Source: Pontederia crassipes (taxonomy: Eukaryota > Streptophyta > Magnoliopsida > Commelinales > Pontederiaceae). Taken from it: a DNA stretch of 64,000 bases. The position numbers and the translations under genes are program-made. The stretch is taken from NCBI GenBank assembly GCA_030549335.1, contig CM060198.1, positions 48,883,353 through 48,947,352 of the forward strand, read 5' to 3'. Under the pieces are notes generated by a model. It searched no databases. It was given only the letters and a program-made list of their open reading frames with translations, and was not told the DNA's origin. This document shows positions 22,421 to 35,289 of this stretch, piece after piece (the stretch's first letter is position 1; each line of letters opens with the position of its first letter).

Positions 22421-22838
22421 CTCATTTATGTTTTATGTGTTATTTTATTATACATTTTTTTATTCTAATATCTTTTTAATCTAATTACAGTCCTCTTTAT
22501 CTTAATTTCTTATGAGTAAAGTTATTTTTAGTTATTGTCAATAATCATTCTCATTTTTATTTTATAGATTTCTTTATAAATGTTTGTTGGATTGGGAAGG
22601 AAGAAGAGGGAAGAAAAGTCTTGCTATATTTTCTTTAACATATTCTTTAAAAGAGTTATTTGGAATTTTGTAAATATTTGAATTAAAATGTTGGATGTTG
22701 CATATGAATATTTCAGCTGAATATTGTATGAATAACTGATTTGATACTTGATGTTTTGAACATGAATGAGTTTGAATTTTATCAAATATAGAATTTTAAA
22801 ATTTTAAAAATGTATTGACGATTATATATTTGTCCCCA

Positions 22839-22920
<82 letters not shown>

Positions 22921-22921
22921 G
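22839..22921. repeat. (AAT)n microsatellite
   Basis: Uninterrupted TAA/AAT trinucleotide repeat of about 27 units. Confidence 0.95.
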
Positions 22922-22985
22922 CGACAAAAAAGTGGTCCTTAAAAAGTTTATTCTAACACATAAATAATATCATTAGCGACTAGTT

Positions 22986-25788
22986 GTGTCACGACTCCGA
23001 ATTAAACCTTAGTTTACTCCGAAGTTGATAACTTGCTGATCACTATATGTTTCTAACCCATTTTAGATGCAATTCATACATATCGAGTCCCATTTTTGCT
23101 TATTTTTGGGCCAATTATACTTGGAATGCAAACATTATGATAACTAGTTGATATTCCTCATTTCATACTTAATTCCATGTGCATAGAGGTTCTGAAATGC
23201 CAAAATCCATTAATATTTAAATTCTATGCCAAGTTATCATTTTGAGGACAAATTATCATTATTATATTTCAAGTTATCATTATTTTGAATGAACTGATTT
23301 TCAATAGTTTTCTTGCCCTAAATTCATCATTATCATGTATAAATCATATTTGGATAGTCACATCTCAACTTGTGCAAAGTTTTAAGTCCATTTGAATAAG
23401 TTATCATTTTTCAAGTGCCAAGTTATCGTTAAAGGGCAATTCTATCATTTTGACATGCAAAACTATTAATTCTGCACAGGGACCTTAAGCAATCATCTTA
23501 TTATTGTTCTAACTCATTGCTGGTCAAATTTCATCACATTTGGATAACCAAAACTCAAGTTATCATAAGTTATCATTTTCAAGGCATTTAAGTTATCGTT
23601 TTTGGCACCCAAGTTATCACTTTTATGAAATCTTATTCATAATTGATTTCTGACCTCACTCGATTGCCATTATGATCCATTTGAAACCTTCAATGCCTTG
23701 AACCACTCCCACTTGAGTATTTTCCATGAAATGTAGAAGGTTATCATTTTGGGTTCCTTAAGTTGCAAATTTGATATCGATTTTCATTCTTGCAACACAC
23801 CAATTCCCTTTTTGCTATAGATAAGATTTTAACTGCTGTCATAATCCTTAGTTGTTTAAATATTATTAGAATACTTTCATGCTTGATGTTTTGGCCCTTG
23901 TAGCAAGTGGAATAGGACTGAAAAAAGGAAAAAAAAGGAGGGGGGACCACTAGCTTTTTGGCTGTCCAAAAAGCTGTCACTGCTGGAATTTCAGGACCAG
24001 AGGACAGGTGGCTCACATCAAAGCTAAGGAATATTTGGATGCTGATCTAAGGGTGCACAAGACTCATATAAAATCTGGAATTTCTGGAGGAGGAAAGGGG
24101 GACTGGACATTGAGGGTTTGAGTAAGGGTTTGGAGCAAGGAAGAAATGAGGCTGCTGCACTATTGAAGTTGCTGCCGAGAAGCTGTTGATCAATATGATT
24201 TGTACCTGTTCTCCATTCCATTTTATGTCAAGCCTTGTAAATATGCGTAGCTAAACTCCATTTATTCTAGGATAGAGTAGTAATATAGGTTAATTTTGGA
24301 TGGATGTGGACTGAAATTTTATTCTGCACTAAAAATCATCTATGGTTTCAGATTTCAGAATTGTTCTGAATTAGTTCTTGCCATTGATAGGTCTCATTTG
24401 TAATATATAATTGAGAAGTTAACTTTTGATCTAACCCTTATTCAGAAATGAATTAGGCATCAATGGTAAGTTACTGAATTCCATTCTTGATTGAAAAGTC
24501 TGATTTCTGAATTCCTGGAAATCTGAATTCCTGATTTTTTCTGAATTTGATTTCCTGGGCTGTTGAATCTATTTGTCATTAAGGACTTGATTGATAGAGC
24601 AACTGAAAGGTTAATCTTCACCCTAATCTTGTTCAGGAATGAGTTATAAATATTTGGACATCCTCATGATTCAAATCTATAATCATTGTTTTAAGTCTGA
24701 TTTTGAATCTGAAATTCCTGATTTTCTGCATTCTTGAATCTGATTTCTAAGGTTGTTTGAATCTATTTGTCATTTTTAATCTGATTGATTGAACAACTGA
24801 GAGTAGCTATTGTCCCCATCTTGTTCAGAATTGAATCAAGATGTTTGGCATACTTTTGATTCAATTCAGTTTGTACTTTTGATTTCTGAATTTTAATTTT
24901 GAATCGTTTTCTGATTTCTTTTGAAATCTGATTTTGCCAATTGAACATCCTTATTTCATCTAATCACTGAGAGGTGTACTTTAGTCCAGAGATGGGTCAA
25001 GAAGCAATTGGCAGGGCTGAATTCCATTGATCAATATTGCTGATTTCCCAAATTGCAGATTTCTATTTTCTAATTTCATTTGAATTCTGATTTTCATTGT
25101 CAAGCCTCATTTTAATCCACTACTGAGAGGTAGTCTTAAGGTCATTCTTGAGAGTCAGAGATGACCCAAGGAGCATTGGATAATCACTGAGTTCCCCATT
25201 TAAGATTGAATGTCAAGGAGTCATCCTGGTTTGGTCAATTGAAGTGATTTTATCTTTTCATGAATGCAATTACAAGTTATCATTGCAGAATTCCTTTGAA
25301 TTGTAAAAAATCAGTAATGAACTCCCCATTGAGCTGAATGATAACTTAATTTTCAGTGAGGATCCTCTATCTATTCAATCTAGCTAACAACTATATGATA
25401 ATATGTTGCTTAGTCAGATGCCAATTGAGCTGTGGGAACAACCATTTTCAAGATGAATCAAAAGTTGGACATTTAATGATAACTTGATCCATTCCATCCT
25501 TAATTAATTTAGATGAACCCTATATCATAGAAGAACCTTTCTCATTGATAGTTAAATCTTTCTAGCCATTAATTTTGCATTTATAATTCAGTTCTGCAAA
25601 AGTTTCCAAAATCCCAAATCTGTTATCATTCTGCACTTGTTTAAAAACTATTTTCATTTCCAATTAAAAATCTGTTTTTGCCACCTTACTTAGGATTAAT
25701 CTAAACTATTTTTAGGTAGTTTAGGACTTTAAATCTTTGTGGATACGACAACCCGAGTCTACTACAACTTACCTGTGCACTTGCAGCT
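22986..25788 (+). mobile_element. long solo LTR, Athila/Tat-like Ty3/gypsy (LTR A)
   Basis: Starts near TGTGTCACGACTCC and ends near GTGCACTTGCAG. The pentamer ctagt abuts both sides (5' at 22981-22985 and just after the 3' end). The terminal motif, GGATACGACA...GTCTACTAC...CTGTGCACTTGCAG, is typical of the 3' end of Athila/Tat-type LTRs. A CATATAAAA box at about 24066-24074 and a conserved block after it are shared with LTR B (31162-32660, opposite strand). The region 24375-25210 is built of about five degenerate tandem units. No coding sequence was seen. Boundaries are approximate and the AG end is unusual. Confidence 0.55.
24375..25210 (+). repeat. internal tandem repeat of LTR A
   Basis: About five degenerate units of 160-190 bases, each with a core of the form CAACTGAGAGG followed by TCTTGTTCAGAATGAATCAAG, separated by TTTCTGATTTCTGAATTCC-type sequence. 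Confidence 0.65.
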
Positions 25789-26435
25789 AGTGAGTTGGGA
25801 GACAAAAAAAAATGAAAAAATTGACTCTTTTCTTAATTTCAGCAAGTTATCACTAGAAAACCCAAATATCACTATCAGAAGTTCGCGACTCATGACGGAT
25901 GATCAAATAAAATTTAGAGAGATTGCGGAAATGTGATGTAATTTTTTTTATAATGTAAGAATAAAAATATCACTAAACAAATTATACAATAAGTGATGAT
26001 TATTTCAGAGCAAACTGATACTCCTTAAGTCGTACATTTGACAAAATAACTTTATTTTTTATACAACTTATTTTGACCTAAGTAATAAATATGACTAACT
26101 CTCTCGACATCTTAATAGAAAGATACGAGAGACATAAATCTTCTCATCATACCACCAAGGATGTTGATGTTATAAAATCATTTTAAGACTATCACCTCGC
26201 ACGATCCTCAAAGAGCTATACGAATTTGAAAAATATTAGCAATGATACTATGAGAAAAAATAACTCAATAATTGATAACTCATAATCTATGGGTTACCAA
26301 CTAATTAATTCGAAGAGACATGCAAAGATATAAAATAATTATAATATCACAATCAATATTTTCATATATTTGAAAATAATATATACAATTTCCTAACAAA
26401 AATCATCACACTCCAATTACAATCATTATCATTTA
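25789..26435. other. AT-rich intergenic DNA, no gene seen
   Basis: No recognised gene or element. A 65-codon frame at 25739-25936 straddles the end of LTR A and is not supported. Confidence 0.45.
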
Positions 26436-27330
26436 CATAACATTCTCCACTAGCATGTGATATTGTCCGCTTTGGGCTTTGGCCCGCACGATTTTCTCAA
26501 AACGCGTCTTACCAAGCCAATGCCATGCTCCTATATATACCCAGCATTTCTCCCATGACTTGTGCATGTGGGACTAATGCAAAGCATGTCTCATACACCC
26601 TTCCCACTTAGGGGACTCAACGTCCTTATTGAGTGATCGCACCCTATTATACACAGAGGCTCACGCGGAGTGGCTCTGATACCATATGTAACACCATTGC
26701 ACTTACGTAGGATATTATCTCCTTTATGCATTGACCCGCACGATTTTATTAAAACGCGTCGTACCAAGCCAATGCCATGCTCCTATATATACATAGCATC
26801 TTTCCCATGACTTGTACATGTGTTCCCACTTAGGGGACTCAACGTCCTTATTGAGTGATCGCACCCTATTATACACAGAGGCTCACGCGGAGTGGCTCTG
26901 ATACCATATGTAACACCATTGCACTTACGTAGGATATTATCTCCTTTATGCATTGACCCGCACGATTTTATTAAAACGCGTCGTACCAAGCCAATGCCAT
27001 GCTCCTATATATACATAGCATCTTTCCCATGACTTGTACATGTGGGACTAATCCAAGGCATGCCTCATGCACCCTTCCTCCCTTAGGGGACTCAACATCG
27101 TTGCTGAGTGATCACACCTCATCATACACAGAGGCTCACACGAAGTAGCTCTGATGCCATATGTAACACCATTGTACTTGCATAGGATATTGTCCACTTT
27201 GGGCATTGACCGACATGATTTTATTAAAACACGTCCTACCAAGCCAATATCATGCTCTTATATATACCTAGCATCTCTCTCATGACTTATATATGCGAGA
27301 CTAATTTAAGGCATGCCTCATGCACCCTTC
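26436..27330 (-). mobile_element. TRIM (miniature LTR element) tandem array: four LTRs, three internal domains
   Basis: On the minus strand each LTR starts TGCATGAGGCATGCC and ends GGTGTTACA, with 163 bp in the two full copies (26909-27071 and 27162-27324). LTRs also start at about 26436 (diverged) and at 26687 (shortened at its far side). Between them are internal domains of only about 90 bp holding TGGTATCAGAGC, the initiator-methionine tRNA primer-binding site, two bases after the LTR. A purine tract, AAGGGAGGAAGGG, precedes the next LTR. There is no coding capacity. LTR-internal-LTR-internal-LTR trains are a known product of recombination among TRIMs. Confidence 0.85.
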
Positions 27331-29868
27331 CCTAGTCCACCTACTGACTTATGTAAGTTCTACCTCATCCATTTCGATGAACAAATCATATAGAGATAGG
27401 TGGACTCTAAAGGTGGTCCCTATGGATTCTAGAGGTGGCCCCATCGCGACTAGTCACGATATGACACGTAGCTTCGCATGGCACTTAGCTCCAGCCTATC
27501 TTATCCCATTATTGGAGAACAGAATAATGGACTGGACTCTAGAGGTGCCTCCCATCGTGCTCAGCGATGTATTACTTAGCTCCAACCATCATACATGCAA
27601 TGCAGACAGATGCAGGAGCATGATTCATCATATAACAATTGTATATCAAATATCATTCAGATATACTTTTTATAACGCATTTCTCGAAATCAATTCATAA
27701 CGTATCCAAAATATATTTAATACATATAATAATCGATGTCACACTAAATTAAAAAAGGTGAAAGGGAGAAATCAACTTAACTTATATGAATGATAACAAA
27801 AGACTTTCACCGTTCTTTTTCTTACATTAATCTTCTTTCCTATAACAATAATATATGTTTATATTATTATATTATAAAAGGAACACCAACCTATGATACT
27901 TAGAATATGACACATATATATCATTCATGTATTGAATCTTCCTAATTTTATCCATCAAAAGTGTGTTATGATAGTTTGCACACTTGGTTAAAGAAATTCA
28001 TAACTCTTAATATATATAATAAAATAATATGATTCCAATTTTTCTTGACATTAGACTTCTTGAAGTGTAACTCATAAAATTTCTAGATTTTATAACTTGT
28101 TGAACTGAGCACAATAAATTTCACAAGTACTAACATGATCTGCCCTAAATTTTCTTCTGACAGACGGGGGAGGGTCCGGTTAAACATTTATAACTTCCGC
28201 TGAACATATTCTTTTCAAGTGATTCCAATTATAGATGAATCCTGACATATACATCCTCCTCAATCTAAATTATCAAACAATTATGTAGCATATTTCATTT
28301 CATACATAATTTATAAAATCAGGTAAGAGTTTTAATAGACAAATTGATAACACCCTATAGATAAGCACATAACTTTATCTACCGATATCCTATTAATATG
28401 ATTCCAAAGCTAAACAAAACTAGATTCATTAAATATTGATCCAATTAAGTTCATAATTTGACTTACATAAGCCCCAAGAAATCCCGTGGTAACATATATT
28501 TAATTCTATTTGAAAATCTAATAAATACATAACAATTTATATGTGTTACCGTTCAACTCATTTTGAAATGATTTCAATGGGATCAAACCACTAGTTAGGT
28601 TAAGTGCAAAACACATATATTTAATATTTTAAGTATAAGAATATTATTTATGACACAATCTTTAACCCATTCGACTAATTCTGCACGGACACGAAGACAC
28701 ATGCTCATCAATTTGCACATAACTATTCAAATACATAAGATTATATCACAATACTTTAATTTCTTAAAGTTACACTTTTAAGTGATGATGTGAGACAATT
28801 TTTATAATTTTATATCACGGTAAAATGTTTTGTTAGCAACCTACACATTCAACTTATATAATTTCTCTGGGAAGAGAGCCCTTAATCCCAACTTGCACGA
28901 CATTTAAATGATGGGATAATTAATAGGAGACAATAAATGGATACACCTCATACATACCTTGTAAATTATTCATCTACTTTTGTTTTCATAGTTCATGATT
29001 CTTCTTATTTCCATAATGCATGGTAAGTCGGTATGCAGGCTCCTCACTTCCGCACAAATTAGGTAAGGCTTTATATATTTATATTTCCTTTTATTATTTT
29101 CCTTAAATTTGCATGCCTGTCAACTCGCGATGTGGCAGCTCTAAAATTTCAAATTTGCATGGTAAGTCGGTGAAAGCACGCAAGTTAATGGCTGAGGACA
29201 TTACCAATATAACTAATTTAATTAGGTAAGTACTTATAATGATTAACACTTACCATATTATGATAACAAATCCGGTATTATTTCAAATATTAGACACTTA
29301 AATAGCTAGCATAATTAGAATATTATTAGATTAACTATTATGACGAGGTTAATTCGATTTTATTGAGTAACAATATTTGAATAAGGTTTATCTTACATAA
29401 TTTGCATTTTCGATATAGATGATTGATGGATAAAATTTAGGTGGTCACAATTTCGTATCTATATACCCATAGCATAATATATGCATATTATATTTATATC
29501 CTTGTATAAGTATGCACATATATATTGTGTGAGTGCATCATATAAAGTTATTTGAGTAAATAGTCTAATCAATAATTATGTAAATAAGTTATTAGTTACA
29601 CGTTAATTCATAATACTATATTTGATTTAATTGTATAATATTTCATTAAATTGGTCATCAGTAAATTGAACTTATTAATGAGACATTTAAATCAGGATGC
29701 TACAAGTTGAGTGATCCATATAAGTTATATAGGGATCTAACATACTAGTCACTATTGAACTTTTAGGAAAGAAAATTATAGTGGTCCCTAAAAAAATCAA
29801 CGACTAGTTATTCACACTGGACACTAAAACCATTTAGTGGCATGACCTATAACGAAGAGTCGTGACCA
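27331..29868. other. intergenic DNA of unclear origin
   Basis: Holds a locally repeated phrase, GGACTCTAgAGGTGgcnCCcATCG, near 27400-27560, and two copies of GCATGGTAAGTCGGT near 29020 and 29159. These are probably worn repeat DNA. No gene was recognised. Confidence 0.4.
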
Positions 29869-31026
29869 GTTTGTTCTTGTTGTTGATGAGTGTTAACATC
29901 AAGATGATAATTTTTAATGACTACATATCTCTTTATTAATGTCCTAATTTCTTATAGTGTTCGTTCAAGAGGTAACACACACTTCTTCTTACAAGGAGAT
30001 CTCAAACTCACTAAACAGGAACAATAATTTCCTCCAATTCTCTATTCTTATAAAGAATGCTCACACTTAGGAATTAAAAGAAGGAAGTGATGATTTGCAA
30101 AATTGAGCTCTAGAAAATGCTTTGAACTTGAAAGATGCTATGGATTAATTTCCCTTACTTGGATAAGCTTCCTTCAGTCTTTAAAATTCCTTTTATAGGC
30201 TTCTCTTGAAAAGATGGTCATTGTAAATTTTTTTTAAAAGAGTTATGCTGTCACTTTGGTCGCCTGTTTTGATTTCGGTCATCTATTTTAAACAAATTAG
30301 TCATTGTGCCTTTTGTCATATGCTCAATAGTCGATCGTTATAATTTTGGTCGTCCATTTTGTCAACAAAAATATTCGTTGTCATTGTCTTTTCTGCGCAG
30401 TAGTCCATAGAGAAAATAGTCATTGACGATTGTCTTTGCTACCCAAAATGATCGTTCGAAAATATTTCAACCGTTCGTTTTAAAAATGTCAGTTTCTCAG
30501 ACTTCTACGATTATTGTATTAGCCTCTCGGTCGTCCGTCTCATGAGTTTTTTTGAACTTGACGCCAATAATGGTCGGCCGAAATGATTTCGATCATCCAT
30601 TTTAAAATTATCAATTTATCGGACTTTTGCGGCCATTGTAGAAGCTTTTTGGTCATCCATCTGATGTCCTATGTTTTGATCTTGATGTTCAGAACGGTCG
30701 GCCGAAATAGTTTCGATCGTTTGTTTTAAAATTGTCAATTTCTCAGACTTCTACGATAGTTATAGAAGCTTTTCGGTCGTCCATTTTAAAAATCCCAAAT
30801 TCTCTGGTATCTGCAGTCATTCGTCATCTATTTCGGTCGTCCATTACATGTCCAACAAATGCTCGAAAATATTTCGATCGTCCATTTTGATTGCTGAAAT
30901 CTTATGATGATCTTTTCTTTTGAAAAATATTTAACCTGTTCAAACTAACACTTCGAGCAATATTAATACATCATCTTTCTTGTTTGCTATCATCAAAATA
31001 CTTAGCATATAATTTTTGGACCAACA
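29869..31026 (+). mobile_element. SIRE/Maximus-like Ty1/copia LTR
   Basis: Starts near TGTTGATGAGTGTTAACATC and ends TTGCTATCATCAAAATAC...TTTTGGACCAACA, both typical of SIRE-type copia LTRs. No primer-binding site follows and no target duplication was found, so it is a solo or broken copy. The section 30220-30900 is made of repeats around CGGTCGTCCATTTTAAAA. Confidence 0.5.
30400..30900 (+). repeat. ~125-bp tandem repeat inside the SIRE-like LTR
   Basis: About four degenerate units carry, in order, TTTCTCAGACTTCTACGAT, AGAAGCTTTTCGGTCGTCCAT and GGTCGGCCGAAAT, with a period near 125 bases. Confidence 0.65.
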
Positions 31027-31161
31027 AAAAAGGGGGTCGGCGCCGTCGTTTCCCCTCCCTACTAATGTGAATTAGGGGAGTGTGATTAATTGACTGATTT
31101 ATAGCACATGATTGAAAATACAACTAAGTGATATATAGTCTAAACTCCACACTTCACTAAA

Positions 31162-32660
31162 CTGTAAGTGCACAGATCAGAGTAGTAGACCCAAATGTCG
31201 TATCCACGGTGATTTGAAACGTAAGATTCACTAACTAATCTAAATTAATTCTAAACTAAGTTAAATTTTTTTTTGTGTTTTAAGGTGTTTGATATAAAAT
31301 GATAACTAACAGATAATGAAATGTTGTCTTAGGAAAGGGTTCATCTAATATTCTGTTATGGAATGGATTAGAACAACTTAACAATACAAATCAAATCAGA
31401 TTCAACCTGTAAAGACTGCTCTCGTAGTGCATTAAAGTTAGAACTAAGTATCATACTTTCATATGAATATTAGTTAGGTTAATTCAACAAGGGTTTCCAC
31501 TTATATTAGATTACCATAAAACCGCTAGCTCAATGCATAAATACAATCAAATCCACAACTAGTACTAATGCTCTTGGTTTATCTCTAAACAACAAGAAAA
31601 TCTAAAATCAACCTCTCATCTGTCATTCCAATACGATATTCACATTAACGAAAGCTAAATGGATCCATTCTCAGCATGGAAAGATTAGAACCAGGAAATC
31701 AAGTCAATAGAAATCACAAATGAAATCAAATTCAGAAAGTAATTGTTAATGTTCTTAATTCATTTTTTAATAACAAGAGAATCTAGAATTAGTCTCTCAG
31801 CTGTCATTACAAGATGAGATTCACATTAACAAGAAGTAAAAGAATGCATTCAGATATTGACAAGGATAAAATTAGAAAACAAATGATGATGCTCTTGACT
31901 CATTTTTGAGCAAGAAAGAATCAAACAACAACTTCTCAGTTGTCACTCTAAAACAGAATTCACATCAACATAGAATTGAGTTGAAAACATTCAGAAATGC
32001 ACTAACATCAGTGGCAAAAGTGCTCTTCAATCATCCATCCATAAATACAAATTAAACTACTATCATATCCTAAGAGAGCTAAGATTTAGCTCCCCATAAC
32101 TAATCAAAATAATACAAAGCAGATGAGGAACATAGTCAAAACATCGTAAAACATAAAGAAGAACAAACAACTCTAAAACTCCAGACTCCAACATCAAACC
32201 CCAGCCTTCAGCCCAAATGGCTAAGAGCCTCCTTAACATCCTCCTTTTATATGATATTATCATCATCCTTTGATCCCAATCAGAAGCTTCTATTCTTTCT
32301 GATTTATGCCATCTGTCTTGGTCCTTTCTTCTTTTCAAAAAAATTCCTTTTTTGCTTTTGGTTGGCAGCCTGCATTGTGGTCCCCTCATACTTTTCCAGT
32401 AGGATTCTTTATCTTTTCTACTTGATTTTGATCCTGCAACAACATGAACAACAAGCATCAATTCTTCAAATAAAAATTAAAAAAATAATAATTAAATCAG
32501 TATATTATCCAACTCAAATGTGCAAATGTAAGATAACATTATGCTGAGAAGAATAATGCATGCATATTAAGCATAATTATCATAATATGAACATTTCATG
32601 GTTTATATGCACATGAATTAAGATGGAAAATGAGTAGAAATTTAGTATGATCAGTTAGTG
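31162..32660 (-). mobile_element. long LTR, Athila/Tat-like Ty3/gypsy (LTR B), opposite orientation to LTR A
   Basis: On the minus strand the 3' end carries GTGGATACGACA...GTCTACTACTC...CTGTGCACTTACAG (about 31162-31217), matching the end of LTR A. The box CATATAAAA and a block of the form GAGCTAAATCTTAGCTCTCT also match LTR A in the same order. Three degenerate units of about 150 bases (31570-31970) parallel its tandem repeat. The right end is only approximate. The 132-codon frame at 32063-32461 lies in the LTR and has no recognised domain. Confidence 0.5.
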
Positions 32661-32669
32661 ATCACCTAC

Positions 32670-33109
32670 TCGGCCATGAGGGAGAAGGGGGTGCTGGTCC
32701 CCTTTTCTCTTTTTTTGGCACTGCACGCGAGGAAGAAAAGAGGGGCGACGACCCCTTGTGCAAAGTGGTTAGCGCACTTTTCTTTCTCGTTGGCGTCAAT
32801 GAAGGAGAAAAGGGGATACTGACCCCATTCTCCTCTCCTCTTCGATGCTAGAGGGAAGAGGGGAGGGTGCTGGCCCCCTTGCTCCGCTTCAATGAGGTTG
32901 CCACTTCTACTTTTTTTATTATATTTTTATATTTTTAGTATTTTTTGTTTCATCATGTCATCAATGTAATCGAAGAACAGACTATTGTTGGTCAGGAGGA
33001 CAATATGTGCAAGAAAATTAAAGATCGAGGACATTCCAGTTGCAAATTAAAATTGAATGATCATTAAGATATTAATCCAAGGTTAGAGAATGATCCATGT
33101 AGATTACCT
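32670..33109. mobile_element. Mutator-like MITE remnant with GC-rich core
   Basis: The right end (about 32966-33109) is the reverse complement of the left TIR of the element at 9620. It contains GGTCAGGAGGAC, GAGGACaTTC and a diverged outer end TGTAGATTACC. The matching left TIR is not visible. The core 32675-32890 is GC-rich, with repeated GGGGGTGCTGGtCCCC hairpin motifs. Confidence 0.6.
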
Positions 33110-35280
33110 ATTCATAGTACATTCTTGGCACGCAACAAGTTTGACAAAGTGTGCATGGTAGCTACACTCATTGAATGCCACTTTGGGACCATCTTCTAGT
33201 GAAGTAAAAAAGAAAGTTTCATATCACAGGAGAACTCTCTTAACCTAACGTACTCAAAATTGCACTTGTCATTGGACGTCATTTATATATATAATGTTTT
33301 GATGAATATCAAGATTTTGACTAATCAATAAGAATAAATACGTAGTTGGGAAAGAAAAAATATCAATTTAATTTAATGAAGATATAACAATAGAAGAGTG
33401 TGAAAGTCTTAACAAAATTATATCATTGAGTCTCAAAGATTTTAAACTTCAAAGAATTTTCATAGATAAATAAAGAAAAAGAAAAAAAATCAAAATTAAG
33501 GAGATTCTATTCATATATAAAGGATATCGCGAACTCATTTGTCATCATTATTTTACCAAGCCAAGTTGTTACCTATGATATTGAATATACATGTGAGATG
33601 AACCTCTATTGAGCTTGGATGTCCAATACAAAATAATTATGTGATACTTTGTGATTGATGATGATTTGTTATTCTTTTTCAGCTATAATGTTTTATCTCA
33701 TACCCACTAGTTATGATGTTATTATTTTTATGACGATTTTCGCGATGTAACCACTTGTGATTATATATACATGATTATAATGTCATTAAGTATTATCCAT
33801 CATCATTTTTTTTATTTTCATTATGTTACATTTTATTTCGAAGTGTCTTTCAACTCCTCTTAACATGAATCGACAAAGTGACTTTCGACTCTCTTGCGCT
33901 CAAACCACTAAAGATGAAGTATCTTTCAACTTCCTTAAATATGAGCAGTTAAAATATTTTTTGATTCCTTTTTTACCTTAATTGATTGTGATCAACATAA
34001 CATAAGAACTCTCTTTTTATCATTTTTTGTCTTTTATGTTAGATAATTTATAATAATCTTTTGTGTCTAAGGATCAAGAGCCATAGAATAATATGAGTAA
34101 GAATAACATGATTAGGATCAAATTATAAAATCGAGTATCATTGTGAATGGATAAAATCGTGTCCCCAAGTATAGTATATAATTATAAAATTGAGTATCAA
34201 ATTATAAAATTTAGTATATAATTATAAGATAAAATTAGCCTTCATGTTCCCAAATATTTCGTTATAAATATTATTATTTATTAAAATATTTTAATAATTG
34301 TAAATTAAAAATATTTGGCATCCTCTTTAATTTTCTCTAAGTTCGTCCCTGATTTTTTTTAAATTCCCTATTTCAATCACTTGTTGTCATCTTTTTAATA
34401 TGGAACACCCTATTTGACAAAAGAATGAATCTGGAGATGCTATTTTCTGTCCTTATGCAGTGGAGGGCCACAGCATCACCTCTTTGAATAAAAAGAGAAA
34501 AGATAAAGGGGTTTAATCCTAGTACTCTTCTCTAATCAAACGGGGCTAATGATTATTTAAATATCACATAATTATTTATTTATTGTTATAAATTATAATT
34601 GGAGACGACCGATCCATCTTATTTTTTTCGGTTAGCTAGCCATTGCGAAGGGGAGCCAACTCGTGCACACGGTTCACAAATCAACGATTGATTAATTATC
34701 AAACACATTAAGTCATTTTGCGTCGTATATACAAGCTCCTAATAAAAATATTCTATATTTATAAAAAATTAAATTTAAAACATTACTTAAACGAAGAGAA
34801 GTCGCTTATCATTTCACTTCGATCCATCTTATTCTTTGTTATGCACTTATATGCATTTGGTAATTTGTGACAATAAAAAGAATACTAAGGGAGGGTGGAG
34901 ATAGAGTGTAGTAAGTAGTTACTAAACAGTTAAAACATATTTTAGGTTAGCCAAATTCGATAGTGAATCAAAATTTAACCCTTATGGGTAATGACAAAAA
35001 TTGTTCTAGTCAGATGGATCTTGTGATAGTCGGTCATTTCTCGGATACAAAGTTGACAATTAAGAAAAGAAAGATACTAATTTAGGACCAAGGGTGCAAG
35101 TAGTACAGAGTTTCACTTTGAGTAGGATGATTTTTTTTCAAAAAAAAGATCACACTTTATTCGTCAGGTGATTCATTAGGTTAGAGTATCTTATATTTAT
35201 GATAAAGGGTGCTAAAGTTTATAAATTAGATTAGTTACCTATTATATATCGTAATATTATTATTTATATTATATATATTT
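33110..35280. other. AT-rich intergenic DNA, no gene seen
   Basis: A degenerate phrase of the form CTTTCaACTCC..TTAAcaTGAa is repeated at 33845-33970 and may be an LTR relic. Nothing else was recognised. Confidence 0.4.
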
Positions 35281-35289
35281 ACATATATA

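Noticed and set aside
32063-32461. 132-codon minus-strand open frame
   Set aside because: Falls in the U3/R part of LTR B, over its TATA-like box and conserved non-coding motifs; no recognisable domain.
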